A DNA stretch of 64,000 bases from Hydrangea macrophylla (GCA_033977485.1 CM066987.1:90056588-90120587); one strand, 5' to 3'; positions 34,186-47,392 are shown, counted from the stretch's first letter. Numbers and translations: made by a program. The notes: generated from the letters alone by a model not told the origin.

Positions 34186-34323
34186 GGGCTCGCATAGTAA
34201 CGTTGTGATTTTTAATTTTCAATTTTGGTTTTCATTTTTTGTATTGAATTAGAGGCAGGCATCAATACAAAAAATGAAAACAAAAGCTGAAAACCAAAAA
34301 CTACAACATTACCATGCGAGCCC
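34186..34323. mobile_element. Tourist-like MITE (138 bp)
   Basis: An almost complete foldback: GGGCTCGCATAGTAACGTTG at the left pairs with CAACATTACCATGCGAGCCC at the right, and pairing continues through the TTTTCATTTTTTGTATTGA arms. Flanked by TTA on both sides (34183-34185 and 34324-34326), the usual target duplication of PIF/Harbinger and Tourist elements. Confidence 0.85.
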
Positions 34324-34326
34324 TTA

Positions 34327-35353
34327 GTGTTACCTTTTCCCGTTGCCTCAGTGAATGGGCTTTATTTTGAATCACTTGTTTCTAATTCACAATCTAAATT
34401 TTCGTGGGAGTTTTAGAGGATTACCAAATCCTCATGTTGTGGCCTTATGAATGTTGTCACTTAGGTAAGTCCTCTAAGGAGATATGTGATTTATACCTTG
34501 CAGGCATACATAGGAGACCCATTTAAGTGGGCACGAGCTTACATGGGGAGATTCAGGGGAAATACCCTCAACCTGATCTTCTGGGTAGAAATACAATCAT
34601 TTTGGATTTTTAGATTTTAAAAAATTATGCAGTTGTTCTGTGAGTTTTATATACAGTGGGTTGGGGCCATGGGGGGTTAAAAAAATATTTTTGTTCAAAT
34701 ACAAACTAATTTCTTTTATGAAAAGTTGTGCTCATATGCTTAATTATTTTATTTATATTTACTAGTTTCACTTATAAAACAAGAACCCAATACTCATATG
34801 TTCAAAAGAAATTTTTTTATCTCCTTAACTATTTAAAGCTAATTGGGTAAATAAGATATTTGTTTGGGTAAAAATTTTAAAAATTTGAAGACCAAAGTGA
34901 GATTTTGAATTTAGAATAGGTAAATTACAAATTTCAAGAGGGGCACAAATACATGAATAATTTTGACGGGGGTGGTTGTTGTGGCCCACTTGGACACTTG
35001 CTCAGTCCGAGTCCCACTTGAAAGGCGATTTCTTGGATAGTAACCTGTTCTGTTGGCTCGGCCCCTTCCTCGGAGTCCCTCTTTTTTAGCAGTTGAGAAG
35101 CAACCTCTCTTCCCATTTAGGGCAGAGCCTCAAGATGAGTTTGAGTTAGGTTTGAGTGAGATACATTACATATAATTTTAAGCAACGAGCGAAAGCAGCT
35201 GTTCGTCGAAAAGACTTCTCCTCTTCTCCTTTTGCACCGCCCATTTCGTCGTCTACTAAATAATATATATGCTCCTGGAAGGGTAGGAACTCTGAATACC
35301 TTGTACATAAAACTTTCTTTTTATCCGCGAGAAAAGCATTACATAATCTCTTA
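34327..35353. other. Spacer, no supported gene
   Basis: AT-rich to 34930, then a more GC-balanced stretch (34930-35310) with short open frames on the minus strand that show no recognisable motif. Ends with TTA at 35351-35353, the duplication of the next element. Confidence 0.4.
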
Positions 35354-36167
35354 GGCCATGTTTGGCGCGCCGGATAAGGGGGTTAGATTGGATAAAAATT
35401 AGCTAATCCATTGTTTGGTGCACACACGGATAAGGATTATTTTATCCCAAACTCCCCTTTTATCCCATTGAGTATTGGATAATTCAATACCAAGGGGGTG
35501 TGGTATTAGGTCGGATAACTTTGCTTGGGATAACCCTTCGGATAAAAAAAAATTCGATCTATGATCAGCCCGTCCTCACCATTCTTCTTCTTCATCATCT
35601 GCCCTCAACTTAGGGATTGCAATGGGGCGGGTTTTTCAGGTTCCCCGCCCTGCCCCGTCCCTAATAGGTAGGGTATGGGGTAGGTCCAATCGGGGTAGGG
35701 GCGGGTATAGGGGCTAAGAGTATAGCCCGGGTCGAGGTCGGGTCGGGGTCGGGGTCGGGGTAAAGGCAAAATCCCCCGAATCCGCCCCAATTATACTGCT
35801 ACGTATGTGTGTATATATATATACATATATATTCTGGGTCATTGTGTTGGCCTGCCAGACCCCTCTCTCCATTCTTCTCTCTCTACATCTATACCCACTA
35901 TTCTATCATGTTTACATTCAACTTTCTGTCATATTTTGAAAGTCCTCTGTGTGATCAGTGCATGTGGTGTGTGTTCATATGACGAACCTCATCAGCCTTC
36001 TAATATAACCCCACTATCTCAAAAGCTTTTATACTTCCTTATGGTGGTGGATGAAACATCGTTTGACTGCCTCAAGAAAAGTGTTACTGTCAGAGAGGAC
36101 AATGACGGGGGACAATGGGTGGGTATTTGGCGTCTTACTATGCCGAAGCATCCGCCTTATGATGAAT

Positions 36168-36224
36168 TATCTGTGTGTGTGTGTGTGTGTGTGTGTTTGT
36201 GTCACCGTGTCTGTGTGTGTGTAT
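36168..36224. repeat. (GT)n microsatellite
   Basis: TGTG runs interrupted by TTTGTGTCACCGTGTC, inside the hAT-like element. Confidence 0.9.
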
Positions 36225-36320
36225 TTTGGTAAATACTTGCTGAGAGGGTTTTTTTTTTTTTTGGGCGTGGGCGGGGCGGGGCGGGGACGGGTATTATAGT
36301 ACGGGTCGAGGTTGAGATAC

Positions 36321-39300
36321 TGTGGATACCGGGATTCCACCGCTTTGTTTTGTTTTTTGAAACTTGTTTGATTTTTGAATCAAGGAAAGAGAAAAGGTCT
36401 ATTGAAAACAGATACAGAGTCGCCACTTGGTCTTTAAGGAACCAAAAAACCTAATTTGACTCACCCAAATGGATAAAGGGCACCAGTCATTCATAACCAA
36501 AGAACTTGGCTCGGGGTTTTGGTACGAGAGAGGAAGGAGCCTTTGTCGCGACTAAAACACCCTCAACTCGCCCCGTCTTTTGACGGGCCTCAATTAGCAT
36601 CCAAATAATCATCTTATACTATGTATGGTTCGGTAATTAATACTATGATAATATATTACATTACATAAGAAAACTTAAAATTGGAAGATCTAAAGATAAG
36701 ATATCATTCATAAGATCTAAGCCAAGTATCACACAATGCAAAGTGAAAGATCACACAAATAAACCTAGGAAAAATCGTCTAATCACATATCAAATAATCA
36801 AGACTTCCTAATCTAAAGGGGGACATGAATTGTTCTTGAAACAAAATAATCAAAGAAATCAAAATATGCTTAGCAATCTAGTATGATGCATGTTAATCTT
36901 TGAGGAAAAGAAGACCTCTCGATCCCCGGGACGGATGAGGAAGGAAGATTAGATCGAGGGGAAACACGAACGTATGATCAAGTTCATTCCTTATGATCTT
37001 CTTAGATTAGGAGCCATGAAAGCCCCAAATCTTGCATGGATGCAATGTATGATCTTAAAATGTGCAAAGGTTGTAGTGTGTTTGTGTACATGAATTCCTA
37101 GAATGACTTTGAAGTCTAGAATATGTATGAATGTATGAAGGAATCATCATGGGATATATACAAATGTAGTATGAACTACTTCCTAAGACATGAGCTAATT
37201 TGGAAGGCATGTAAGCATCAAATCAAAGAATAAAAGTTAGAATGTGCTTGTTGTGAATAGTGGACAGAACAGTAACATGATCTTGTAAAAATGGAAAAGA
37301 GCTGTTAGGAATGCTTTCAATGCATGATATTTTATGGAGATATTCATTATTGTGTCTAGAACACTACCCAAAAAGCCAATCTTTAATAACTATCACAGAA
37401 TGAGAGAAATCATATGAACAACAGAGGTCACTCAGAAACAGAGTCCGTACTGTCGACTGAAATGTTGAAATATCTTAGAAAATGAAAACGAATGATCTAG
37501 AAGCCCAGTTTATACAGAAAGTTCCCTAAGACATTGAAGTTTAAGGGAAAAATAGTTTGGGATCACCCCGTTTGGAAACTAATTCTGAAAAAGAAGTTGG
37601 AAGTTAGTCAAGCTGCTGTGACAGCAGAGTCAGAATGTTTGGAATGAATGTTTGGGTCCAAATGGACCATTTTCAAGTACTTCCAAGTCAAACCAAAAAT
37701 CATGGGTGTTCTCCAATGAGTTAGGAAGACTTTCCAAGTGGCCTTGCATCTATATGTTGAGTATTGAGTTCTAGAGAAATCTTTGAACTCAGCTCACTAA
37801 CTGTTTTGACTCACTGTTTTGAAGATTTTGGGGAAAATAAGGTTTTCTTTCTTGAAATCAAAATGAGAGGGATTGAGGGGGGTTTTGAAGTAGAGGTTTT
37901 GAAAGTGTATTTTCAATACTCAATAAAGATTACAATCACTTAAAATGCCAACATTCAACTCATCATCAAGAACCTCCAAGATTGTTGGAGAGACTTATTT
38001 TTATTTGGGCATAACTTCAATACACTTCAAGGAGTCCTTGGAGGTATTGAAGTTATGATCATCATCTATCAAACATGTTTTTTAGGTCAAGAGCTACTAT
38101 CCATAAGGATTCACTCACCCCAAACTTCATGTCATCATTTAAATGATGATGAACTAGTAAGTAAAATAAAGAAAATCAAAAAGAAATGAGGTGAGAAGAG
38201 ATAAACAATGAATAACACAAGCAAGTAGATAATGATCAATAGATGATATTCATGAAGTATTGCACTTGTAGGTTGGTGTTTCACTCATATGTAATGACAT
38301 TGGACATGGAAGAAGCTTCCACTCTCTTAAATGCTCACTAAAATGATGGTTGGGTGTATTGAATGTTGAAGTAAATGGGAGTAATGTAGTAAAAACAAAG
38401 TTTAGAACTCACTTTTGTTTTGAAAATCAAAGAAGAAAGCTTCTTTTCTCTCTACTCTAACCTTATCTCTACAACTTTCTCTCCCAAACTTTCTCTAAAC
38501 TTGCATTTGACTCTCCCAAAATGAAGAGCAATGGGGGGTTTAAATAGGCCAACTTGGGGTGGTTTTGGGATTTAGAAAGTATTACCATTGGCTCCAAACA
38601 TCTGAAATCATGAAACTATGTCGTTTTGGTTTTTAATTAATCAAAATGGGACCACAAAACAAATTACAAAAATACACTGTTCTGGAGGGGATTGCCGCGG
38701 CGGCACTGGGCCAGTCTTGCGACGGCAGTGGGCCAGTGCCGCGGCGGCACTGCTCCTCCCTCGTCCAGATAATGCTGTTTAGGCCCCCTGAGGTTCCGGT
38801 ATTCGCGAAAAGGCCCTATTTCGTCCGAAATTCACAGAAAATGCGTATGAACTCCAAACTGAGGTTGTGATATACCATTGGAAAGGTAATGGAGTCTACT
38901 TTACATAAAAAAATAGTTCGGGGATAGGTCACTTTGAAAAGTTTCGCGGTATTCGCGATAAAAGCCGATTTGATCGCCTTTTTTGCCTTCGGAAATTCAA
39001 AATAAATTCGTTTTAAATCTAGGAATTATGTGCGATATACCGTTGGAAAGCTATTGACCTCTAGTATCCATGAAAAATATTTGAAAGTTGTTTCGGTGCC
39101 CCGATTCCAAAGTCAAATCTTGGTCAAACGGTCAAGCCTGGGATTCCCGGGAAGTTCTGGGAACCTCCGGGAGCTCCCAGGAGCCGACGTTTTCGCTCGA
39201 TTCTCTTTTAAAACTCATTTTAATACTTTTCTAATAATTCCGGTGAATTCGGACAATTTCGGTCAAACTTGGTCAAACCTGGTCAAACCTTGTTCAAACC

Positions 39301-39596
39301 GGTCAACGGGGACTTTCGGGGAACTTCTGGGACTTCCGAGGGTCTCTGGGAGCTGACAATTTCTTTCAGTTTTACTTAAAAACTCATTTTATCATTTTTC
39401 TTACGACATAGCATGTTTTCAGAACTTCGGGACTAAATCTGGGAGTCTTCGGGCTTTCAGGGGCATTTTGGTAAATCTGAGTATTCTGAGAGATAGAGCT
39501 GACTTTCAGGAGTCCTTTTGGGTCTTTTACGATCATTGTGAACCACCAAACTATGGGTTTCCTAAATCTGATAGCCGACAAAATGGGGTGTCTACA
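36321..39596 (-). repeat. 3' LTR of the nested Tat element (3276 bp)
   Basis: On the plus strand it runs from TGTGGATACC to GTGTCTACA. It has GGTCAA motifs at 39261-39306 (4 intact copies, one mutated), the GC-rich hairpin array at 38690-38752, and a reverse TATTTAAA near 38540. An 11-base copy of the primer-site start lies at 36415-36425. Confidence 0.92.
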
Positions 39597-39613
39597 GTTT
39601 GTCCCTCTTTGGC
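39597..39613 (-). promoter_or_regulatory. Polypurine tract of the nested Tat element
   Basis: The reverse complement reads CCAAAGAGGGACAAAC directly before the LTR, one base different from the left element. Confidence 0.75.
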
Positions 39614-40529
39614 AGGAACTTGCGAGGCAATGCATGTCGCAAGCGAGTGCCAAAGTTTTGAAGAGACAGGTGTTTTGGAGGCTATAGATTTAGGATATAT
39701 AAAAAAAAAGCGTTGCTAAAGGTGCAATGATGCTGAGGCTAGTGCTGGTCGTGCTCTGCGTGAGCTGCCTACGTATCCCAAGGGAAATCTGACCAGGACG
39801 TAGTTCGGGGCGCAAAGGAATGAATCACACATGTACACACGCAACAACCAAGCGGATGCTATGCTATGAGGATGGTATGCAATGCGTGGATGTGATACGA
39901 GTTGTGTTATGAATCCTATTATGCCTATTATATGATCCCAGTATGCTTTAGGGTGTGCCACTCCGAGTGGGCTGGTGTCGTGCTGGTGCTTCTGACTATG
40001 ATGCAGTTATTGACCCGAATAGGGATACCAAGATTTTAGAAGGCTTTGAGTCTAGGGGCAAACTTCTGAATTTTGGGAAGTTTGCTTCGTAAGAGAACGT
40101 AATTAGGTGTGGGGTCTCAGAGGACTATAATCGAAGACGCCTTTTGGCAAATAACTGACGGACACGAGAGCCCTGAAAATCAAGAGACGGACACAGAAGT
40201 CAAGGGATGATCATGAAATCCTGAGATGTCAAGCAATGATCATGGAAGCCCCATTGATAGAAGCCTAAGATGGCATATTTTGAATGAGCGCGATTGGTAA
40301 AAAGATGATGAGTCGATAATGGACTATTGTGCCTATTATGGATCCGATCAAATAGTTGGGCTAACCGTGACCGAAAAAAGTGTCTGTGATGGGTCAACAG
40401 TGAACTACTGTGACTGTCGTGATTGAACTGATGGTGTATGAATCGATACGTCCGCTGGGGATTAGACTGAATTTCTTGGGGATGAAGCGACTCTTTCTGG
40501 GATCTCTCTTCAACTGCTTCTCTTGATCG
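39614..40529 (-). other. 3' untranslated region of the nested Tat element
   Basis: Matches 1471-2299 in reverse. No coding region. Confidence 0.5.
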
Positions 40530-40905
40530 GGATCTTGCGGGCCGGTCGGGGCCTCCGGGAGCTAGTATCTTTCTGCTTCTGTCCTCGGGGGATGATGCGG
40601 GGTTCTCAGGGAATCTCTTTTCTTGATCGGGAACCAGGACCCATCTCTGAATCTCTCACGATTGATCAAATCTTGCGGTGCTCAATCCAAGAGGGCCGGT
40701 CGGGGCCTCCGGGAGCTGGTATCTTTCTGCTTCTGTCCTCGGGGGATGATGCGGGGTTCTCGAGGAATCTTTTTTCTTGATCGGGAACCAGGACCCATCT
40801 CGGAATCTCTCACGGTTGATTAAATCCTGCAGTGCTCAATCCAAGAGGGCCGGTCGGGGCCTCTAGGAGCTGGTATCTTTCTTCTTTTGTCCTCGGGGGA
40901 TGGTG
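40530..40905 (-). repeat. 154-bp tandem repeat, 2-3 units
   Basis: CTCAATCCAAGAGGGCCGG starts at 40681 and 40835 (spacing 154), with a partial unit before. Same repeat as 993-1470 of the left element. Confidence 0.85.
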
Positions 40906-40940
40906 AGGGTTTAAGATTTTGATATTGAAAGAGGAGGGTG

Positions 40941-41612
40941 ATGGACTTATGTTGCTTTAGGATGAAATAAGGTCATCAACAGCCACTCATGGACTTATGT
41001 TGCTAGGAGAAAGGAAGATCATCAACAGTCACTCATGGACTTATGTTGTATGAAGAAAGACGAAAGATCAACAGCCACTCATGGACTTAAGTTGCTAGGA
41101 GAAAGGAAGATCATCAACAGCCACTCATGGACTTATGTTGCATGAAGAAAGATGAAAGATCAACAGCCACTCATGGACTTATGTTGCAGGAAGGAAGAAA
41201 GATCATCAACAGCCACTCATGGACTTATGTTGCATGAAGAAAGATGAAAGATCAATAGCCACTCATGGACTTATGTTGCAGGAAGGAAGAAAGATCATCA
41301 ACAGCCACTCATGGACTTATGTTGCATGAAGAAAGATGAAAGATCAACAGCCACTCATGGACTTATGTTGCAGGAAGGAAGAAAGATCATCAACAGCCAC
41401 TCATGGACTTATGTTGCATGAAGAAAGATGAAAGATCAACAACCACTCATGGACTTATGTTGCTAGGAGAAAGGAAGATTATCAACAGCCACTCATGGAC
41501 TTATGTCGCATGAAGAAAGACGAAAGATCAACAGCCACTCATGGACTTATGTTGCTAGGAGAAAGGAAGAAAGATCAATAGCCACTCATGGACTTATGTT
41601 GCTAGAAGATGA
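40941..41612. repeat. Minisatellite, 15 units of about 44-50 bp
   Basis: CACTCATGGACTTATGTTGC recurs 15 times. Two spacer types, GGAAGGAAGAAAGATCATCAACAGC and ATGAAGAAAGATGAAAGATCAACAGC, alternate over much of the array, giving a dimer of about 92-95 bp. Absent from the left Tat element's corresponding region. Confidence 0.9.
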
Positions 41613-42149
41613 TGGTTAACTTTTGGCGGTTTAGAAAGGGATTAAATTTTCCCCAAGTTTGGACACTTCTCATGCTGACGCCTTGTCTAGGCAGTAATGA
41701 TGTTTGGTACTCCTGCTTCTATTGTCATTGGAATGCTCTTTATAACTTGATTTGAAAAATTCATTATTCGTCACTGTTGACTTACACATTTGAGACTACG
41801 ACTGACTCTTTTCCTGAAAAAGACTATGACAGACTCAAAACTGACAAATACCGACACGCGAGGGTGACACATTCGACACTGAAACGAAACAAGCTCGACT
41901 TGCCAAAACATGATGTGCTCTTGTCATAAATGATGTACCATTCCTCTTTTGTGTTTACTTCTCACCTTAACGTGGCATCACCTTGATGGTGAATCTTATT
42001 TTGAAAATTCCTCCCTACTGATCTAATCAATTTCTTTGCTTCTCCCAAGATGTGCTTTGAATTAGTGCCTTAGCTTATGGAATAAAAGATCCTCCATTTC
42101 TATCTGTTCAAGACAATGCTTGTGACTTGAAGGCTTATGGGGATTGAGT
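41613..42149 (-). other. Non-coding internal region of the nested Tat element
   Basis: No recognisable ORF on either strand. Confidence 0.4.
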
Positions 42150-42366
42150 GGCAAACAAAGTTTGCCCCTAGTTTGAAGGGCATGAAGTGGGATTGATAGG
42201 CAAATGAGGTAAATGACCGAAGTTTGCCCCTAGTTTGGAGGAAGGTTCATTGGAGGTTTTGGGCAAACGAGGTAGGTGACCGAAGTTTGCCCCTTGTATG
42301 AAGGGTAGATAGTAAAAGTCAGGCGAACGAGGCGGGTAGCCGAAGTTTGCCCCTCGGGTGGAAGGT
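42150..42366. repeat. 60-bp tandem repeat, 4 units, cut by the TR-GAG insertion
   Basis: GAAGTTTGCCCCT or a close variant recurs about every 60 bp (near 42159, 42220, 42281 and 42341), with GGCAAACGAGG(T/C) between. The apparent minus-strand frame with repeated GANFGH is a by-product. The array ends at the insertion site. Confidence 0.8.
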
Positions 42367-45300
42367 TGTAGCACCCAGAATTTTCCCTAGAAATTCCACA
42401 TAGGATTTAGGAAGTATAGTGACGTCACCTTGATGGCGATTACAGAAGATCCATTAGGAGTCCTTACTAGAATCCTTGGTAATCGTCTTGACGATGACTA
42501 TGTTAATATTAAATCTAGGACTTATTAGAATAGAAGTGGGACCCACACTATACTTAGGAACCAAGTGGACCCCACCCCTGATAATCTACCCCTGGATACA
42601 CACAGCATACACATACACTTACATTGGGACTTAGGAACACATCTCAGTGCATATTACCTAGTATGGGACCCACACTGCCACTTGGCGATCATGTGGACCC
42701 CACCCCAATCTAGCCTTGGACGCACACACACCCACTTACACATGTGATTACACATTGTGCACACCACCTCAGCACATGGCAATATATGTGCGCCACTTGT
42801 CAAGCCATGCACCAATGGCATGACACTTGTCAACCCCATTTCCATTTATATACATGCAACACACTTCCCCCTCACACCATTTCATTTCACCCTCACAATC
42901 TGTCTCTACAGATTCTATAGAGAGAGAGAGAACCGAGAGAAAGTGAGAGAAAGCTTGAGAGAATAACAAACCACACACTCTCGGTTTCGATTCACCACAC
43001 TCTCATCCCTACACTATACACACCCTCTCTGTCCATTATACACACACACACTGACCTAGGGAAGTTTGGAGAAGGAGGAGCAGAACAAAGAAGAAGCCGG
43101 AGGGAGAGAAGGAAAGATCAGTGATCCCTTGAGGTAAAACCACCCCCACTTCATTCTGTACTCTTGCATGTCCCTTAGACACCCCCATGACTACATGCAT
43201 GAACCCCAAACAGAGCCTAAGGCTCTCTGTCACCTCCGGCCACCATTAAAGCTCCACCTTTGGAGCTTGATTTTACAATATTAACCAAGGCCCCTAAAAT
43301 CTATACCATTCAGACCTACTTGGTCCCAGTAGAACCCCTATGTAGCAGGTTTGAATTTAGGTGGAGTTTGAATGGCCATGCAGGCCATTATTCTTTCAAA
43401 TGACCAAAAGAATAATCGTATAGTGGGAACCCTAAATGAATGATTCAGACCCTAAGTTCATAGTATGTGTTAGAGGGAGGGATTCCGGTCATTTCCCCGT
43501 TGACCTCGTGCATTTTGGTTGAGAAATGAGAGAGATATGAAGAGAGAGAGGATCGCCGGCGAGGCCCGACTTTCCGGCGGCTCAAGCTCGCCGGAGAAGA
43601 AGGTGATGACCCGTTTGGGTTCGGGTTATAACAAACGGGTTAGGGTCGGGTTTGGTTAGGGTTTAGTTGTGTATCTAAGTGGGTAGGATAGCGGGTCGGG
43701 TGTGGGTTTTTAAAACCCGTGGGTATTTTAAGTGGGACGACGCCGTTTTGAGCGTCGGGTTGAAGTTCGGGTCGGGCTGGGCAAATGGGTGGGTTAGTAT
43801 GTGAGTAAGAACGTGTAAGGGTTTGGGTTGGTTCGAACCAAGTAGGACCCGTGGGTCCTTTAAATGACACGACATCGTTTTGACGTCGGGTCTTGTTCGG
43901 GTAGGGTTTCGGGTTTTGGTTTGGGTCGTCTTGTGTCTGTAGTTGGGTTAGGGTTCGGGTTGATGGGCTGGGTAGGTTTGTGAGTAGGTATGGGTTCGGG
44001 TTTCGGGTTAGGTCCAACCCGAACGGGTCTTTGAGTTGGGTTTAGCTGTGAGTGTATATGGGTAGCCCATTTAGGAATTTGGGTTCGGATCCGGGTCAAA
44101 CCCGCGAGTTCTGTTTGGGTTCCTTTGTGAGTATATCTGGGTAACCCGTTTACCCATGGGTCGGTTCGGGTTGACCCGTCGGGTCTCAGAATATATTTAT
44201 TATTATTATTATTATTATCATTATTATTATTATGATTATTAATATTATTAGTATTAAATTAGTTTTAAAAGGCTTTAATTAGTTTTAATAATTATAAAAT
44301 AATTTATAATTATACCATTAAGGTTTTAATATTACAGAATATTATTTTAATATTCTATATATCAATGTATATTATATATTTATTATTTATATGATTAATA
44401 TAAATAATTAATATTAGTTTTAAATAGTTTTAAATAGTTAATAAATACCTACGTGTATTTATAAATTCTAGAAAATTAGGGTAATGACCCTGAGACTATT
44501 TTATTATATAATGTAAGTGATAAAGTTATAATATTATAGTTCAGTATTTTTAATAATTAATAAGGAGTTATTTTATAAGTATATTAATTATTAAAAATAC
44601 CAAACGAGCTCCGAAAATTGTGAAATAAATACTGGTGGCGTATTTTAATATCTAGTATTTAATAATAATACTTCTAAGTACTGATTCTTTTGTATAATTA
44701 TATTTATGTATTTAAATCCCGTTTCGGGTATTTTCTGGCATATTATATCTTCAATAATTCATAATAAATAATCTAGGACTCCGAAAATTACGCAGTCAGT
44801 TCCCAGAGCCTTAAAATAATGTCTAGAACATTTCCGTAAAGTTAGGTGACTTTTCGACTCGGTCGAAAATACAGCCTGTCTTTTAGGGCTTGCATTAGTA
44901 TATTAAGCCATGCATATTACCTCGAAAAACGCGACAGACTCCGATTTGAGTCTAGTTAATGGCGTTGGACTTAGAATGACACGTACATCACTACCTTGAG
45001 GTTTATGACCTCATTTGGTAAAATTACCATTTTGCCCCTATAGTTGTGCTCATACATTACTTCTGTTTATTCCGTTTATTGTTGTAGAACTTGACGTTTA
45101 TCTGCGTTTTGAGGAGCGGCGACTCGAGGTGAGTTTCCTAACCTCACTCTAATCCTATTAAGACTAAAATAAGTTGTTTAAAAGCTACCTGTATGATATT
45201 TTGTATAAGTGACTAGCTGATTTCTGATGTCAAGTGTATTTTCCCATAATTATAAGATGTTTAAAAGCATGTTATGGTAGTGCTATCGCATACGTGAGCA

Positions 45301-46698
45301 TGTCAAGGGTTTTATCTATATGTTTATCGGTATCAATTCCATGTCATATGATCCATGCTCTATATGTTACGTTTCTGCTGCTAATTGTTAAAAGGACGTT
45401 TTACGATGTTGTTGACTGAATAAATACGCAAGCCATGTTAATAATAAAGAGAAAGGAAAGTGGTTTTTCATGTGCATATTGATAATGGATACACGTGCAT
45501 TTCATGACATGTGTTAGCATGCGTTGTGTGAGGAAGAGGGGTGTTTGATGAGAATGTAAATGAGATGAGATGTGATTTCTGGATCCTATGGATCAACGGC
45601 TGACGAGCCGGGTGGACATGAACGGTTAGGGTTCCTAGCGCGCCTCTCGCCGTTGAAGACGTCCGGTGATCCGCATACGTGGTTGAAGACGTCCCATGTA
45701 TCGTTGAATACATCCGGCTGGTGCTCTAATATACTTCTCAGCCGTGTAGACGACCGGTGAGAGTATACACATGGTTGAAGACGTCCCATGTGCCAGTTTC
45801 ATTGTTTACAGATAGTGTGCGCCGTGAAGACGCCCGGTGGCCTATCAAGGGAATGAGTAAGAATTGGCTGTGATAGTATGTTGACATCCTTGATATACCG
45901 CGTGTTGTCAAGTGGATGAGAGAGAGAAAGCGAATGAGGAGATTGAGTTGATGAGAAAAATGTTTTGGTTCAAATAATTTGGCTTTGGAAAGTTTTGGTT
46001 TTAAAATAAAATGGTTTTGAAAATATCTGTTTTAAAAGCAAGTGTCTTTGAAAAGAGTTGGGAATGAATTTTATTGATCATGCATTTGCACGCACGAGTT
46101 TATAATAAGAAGAATGTATTCTATGATGTTATGATTATCTGTTTACCTTTCTTGTTGAGACCTCTGCTATGCCCGTGGTGAGAATGCGTCTTTTGATAAG
46201 AGAATCACCATACTTTAAAAAGAACTAAACTATGACGTGAGTTGAGAGATGTTATGTATTTACTGATTATTGTGCGGTTGAGATTCTCACTCAGCCTTGT
46301 TCCAAGGCTGACGGCATGTTACGCCCTGGGCATTCGTATGCCCAGAGTGTTGCAGGTTTGGAGATAGATAGAAGAGTTCAGGATGCAGTACCGTGGAGCC
46401 AAGGGGAATAAAGCCTTGCTCAAGACCTGATAGGCAGTTTCTCAACTTTTAAGATTGTATAAACTATTTAGCATGGCCTCTTGTATTAAGATTGAAGTTA
46501 TTGTAACCCTTATTTAATTTCCGCTGCTGTATTTATACTCTGATAAGTTTAGATCATGCTTATGCCCTAGCATTTCCCTTATGATTGCATGGTGCGGAGT
46601 TAGAAGGACAGAACGGTTATCAAACTAGTCACGTGTCTACGGACCCATAAAGGAAAATTTTTATTTTCCCTATTTTTGGCTTACTCCGGGGCGTGACA
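42367..46698 (+). repeat. 5' LTR of TR-GAG copy 2 (4332 bp)
   Basis: TGTAGCACCC to GCGTGACA. Contains GTGACGTCAC at 42419, a TATA box at 42847, a donor-like GAG/GTAAAA near 43131, a G-rich tract 43605-44190, a TTA tract to 44232, a micro-exon 45088-45128, a GACGTC array 45655-45840 and a hairpin 46326-46345. The first third is clearly diverged from copy 1, while the last half is very similar. Confidence 0.93.
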
Positions 46699-46707
46699 GG
46701 GTTTTAG

Positions 46708-46719
46708 TGGTATCAGAGC
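46708..46719 (+). promoter_or_regulatory. Primer binding site, TR-GAG copy 2
   Basis: TGGTATCAGAGC, complementary to the 3' end of initiator tRNA-Met, 9 nt after the LTR. Confidence 0.9.
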
Positions 46720-46831
46720 CTAGGTTAGGCATTTACCGTTTGTCCTATGCACTTTAAGTTATAAACCATTAGATCTTTTCCCCAATTATGAAGATACTAA
46801 CCCTATGATAGTTTAACTTGGACAGGTTAGT

Positions 46832-47392
46832 ATGGAACCATTCTATGTCCAAGACGGGTTTGGAGGACATTGGGTTTACCCAGATCGTATAGAGCCTGCG
46901 GATCCAGTGTTGTACCGACAAAGGATTCGACGGAGTGCTCAGATACATTTGGAGGAAAATATGTGGCATGATGTACATGTGTTGGAGATTGAAGATCCAT
47001 AGATTCTGCAGAGAGAGGCACATTATCGAGAGAATACCCTTAGACTTGTTCATCAGGAAGCAGCTGAGATAACTCATGACAGCTATACCCTCCGAGTCAT
47101 AACCTTTCGAGTCAAACTTACACCTCCACCAGGACCCGTAGGACCATCTTCTGCTATGCCACCCCCAGTACCAGAGGAATCCATAGCTGATACACCCTTG
47201 ACTGTTGAGTCAGTCATGGGGACTGATAGGGAGGAAGATGATGATGGAGGAGTTCCGGCAGAGGGGACCATTTCTGTGGAGGATGCTGATTCCGCAGCCA
47301 ATGTTTACCCAACTAAGAAAGTGGGCAAGAAACCACCCAAGAGAGACAAAGCTGGGAAGGGAAAGTCGAAGGTCGAGGATCAGGATGATTGA
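46832..47392 (+). pseudogene. TR-GAG ORF1, one in-frame stop
   Basis: Same length (187 codons) and start context (ACAG/GTTAGTATGG) as 21359-21919. TAG at 47000-47002 stands where copy 1 has GAG. The rest is open to TGA at 47390-47392, with the acidic DREEDDDG and Lys-rich tail conserved. A single nonsense change in an otherwise clean frame is the only damage. Confidence 0.75.

Noticed and set aside
35807..36232. Open frame of 141 codons as a host gene
   Set aside because: It runs through TATATA and GTGTGT microsatellites within the hAT-like element and has no recognisable domain.
40941..41612. CRISPR-like array
   Set aside because: Repeats are about 20 bp, but the spacers are two alternating near-identical types, in a plant transposon; it is a minisatellite.
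42168..42374. Minus-strand frame with repeated GANFGHLPRLP
   Set aside because: It is the translation of a 60-bp tandem repeat and is cut by the TR-GAG insertion.
43640..44099. Long minus-strand open frames rich in Pro, Asn and Thr in the TR-GAG LTRs (also 51592-52051)
   Set aside because: They come from the G-rich repeat on the other strand, lack a common frame with any known protein and are absent from the copy 1 LTRs.
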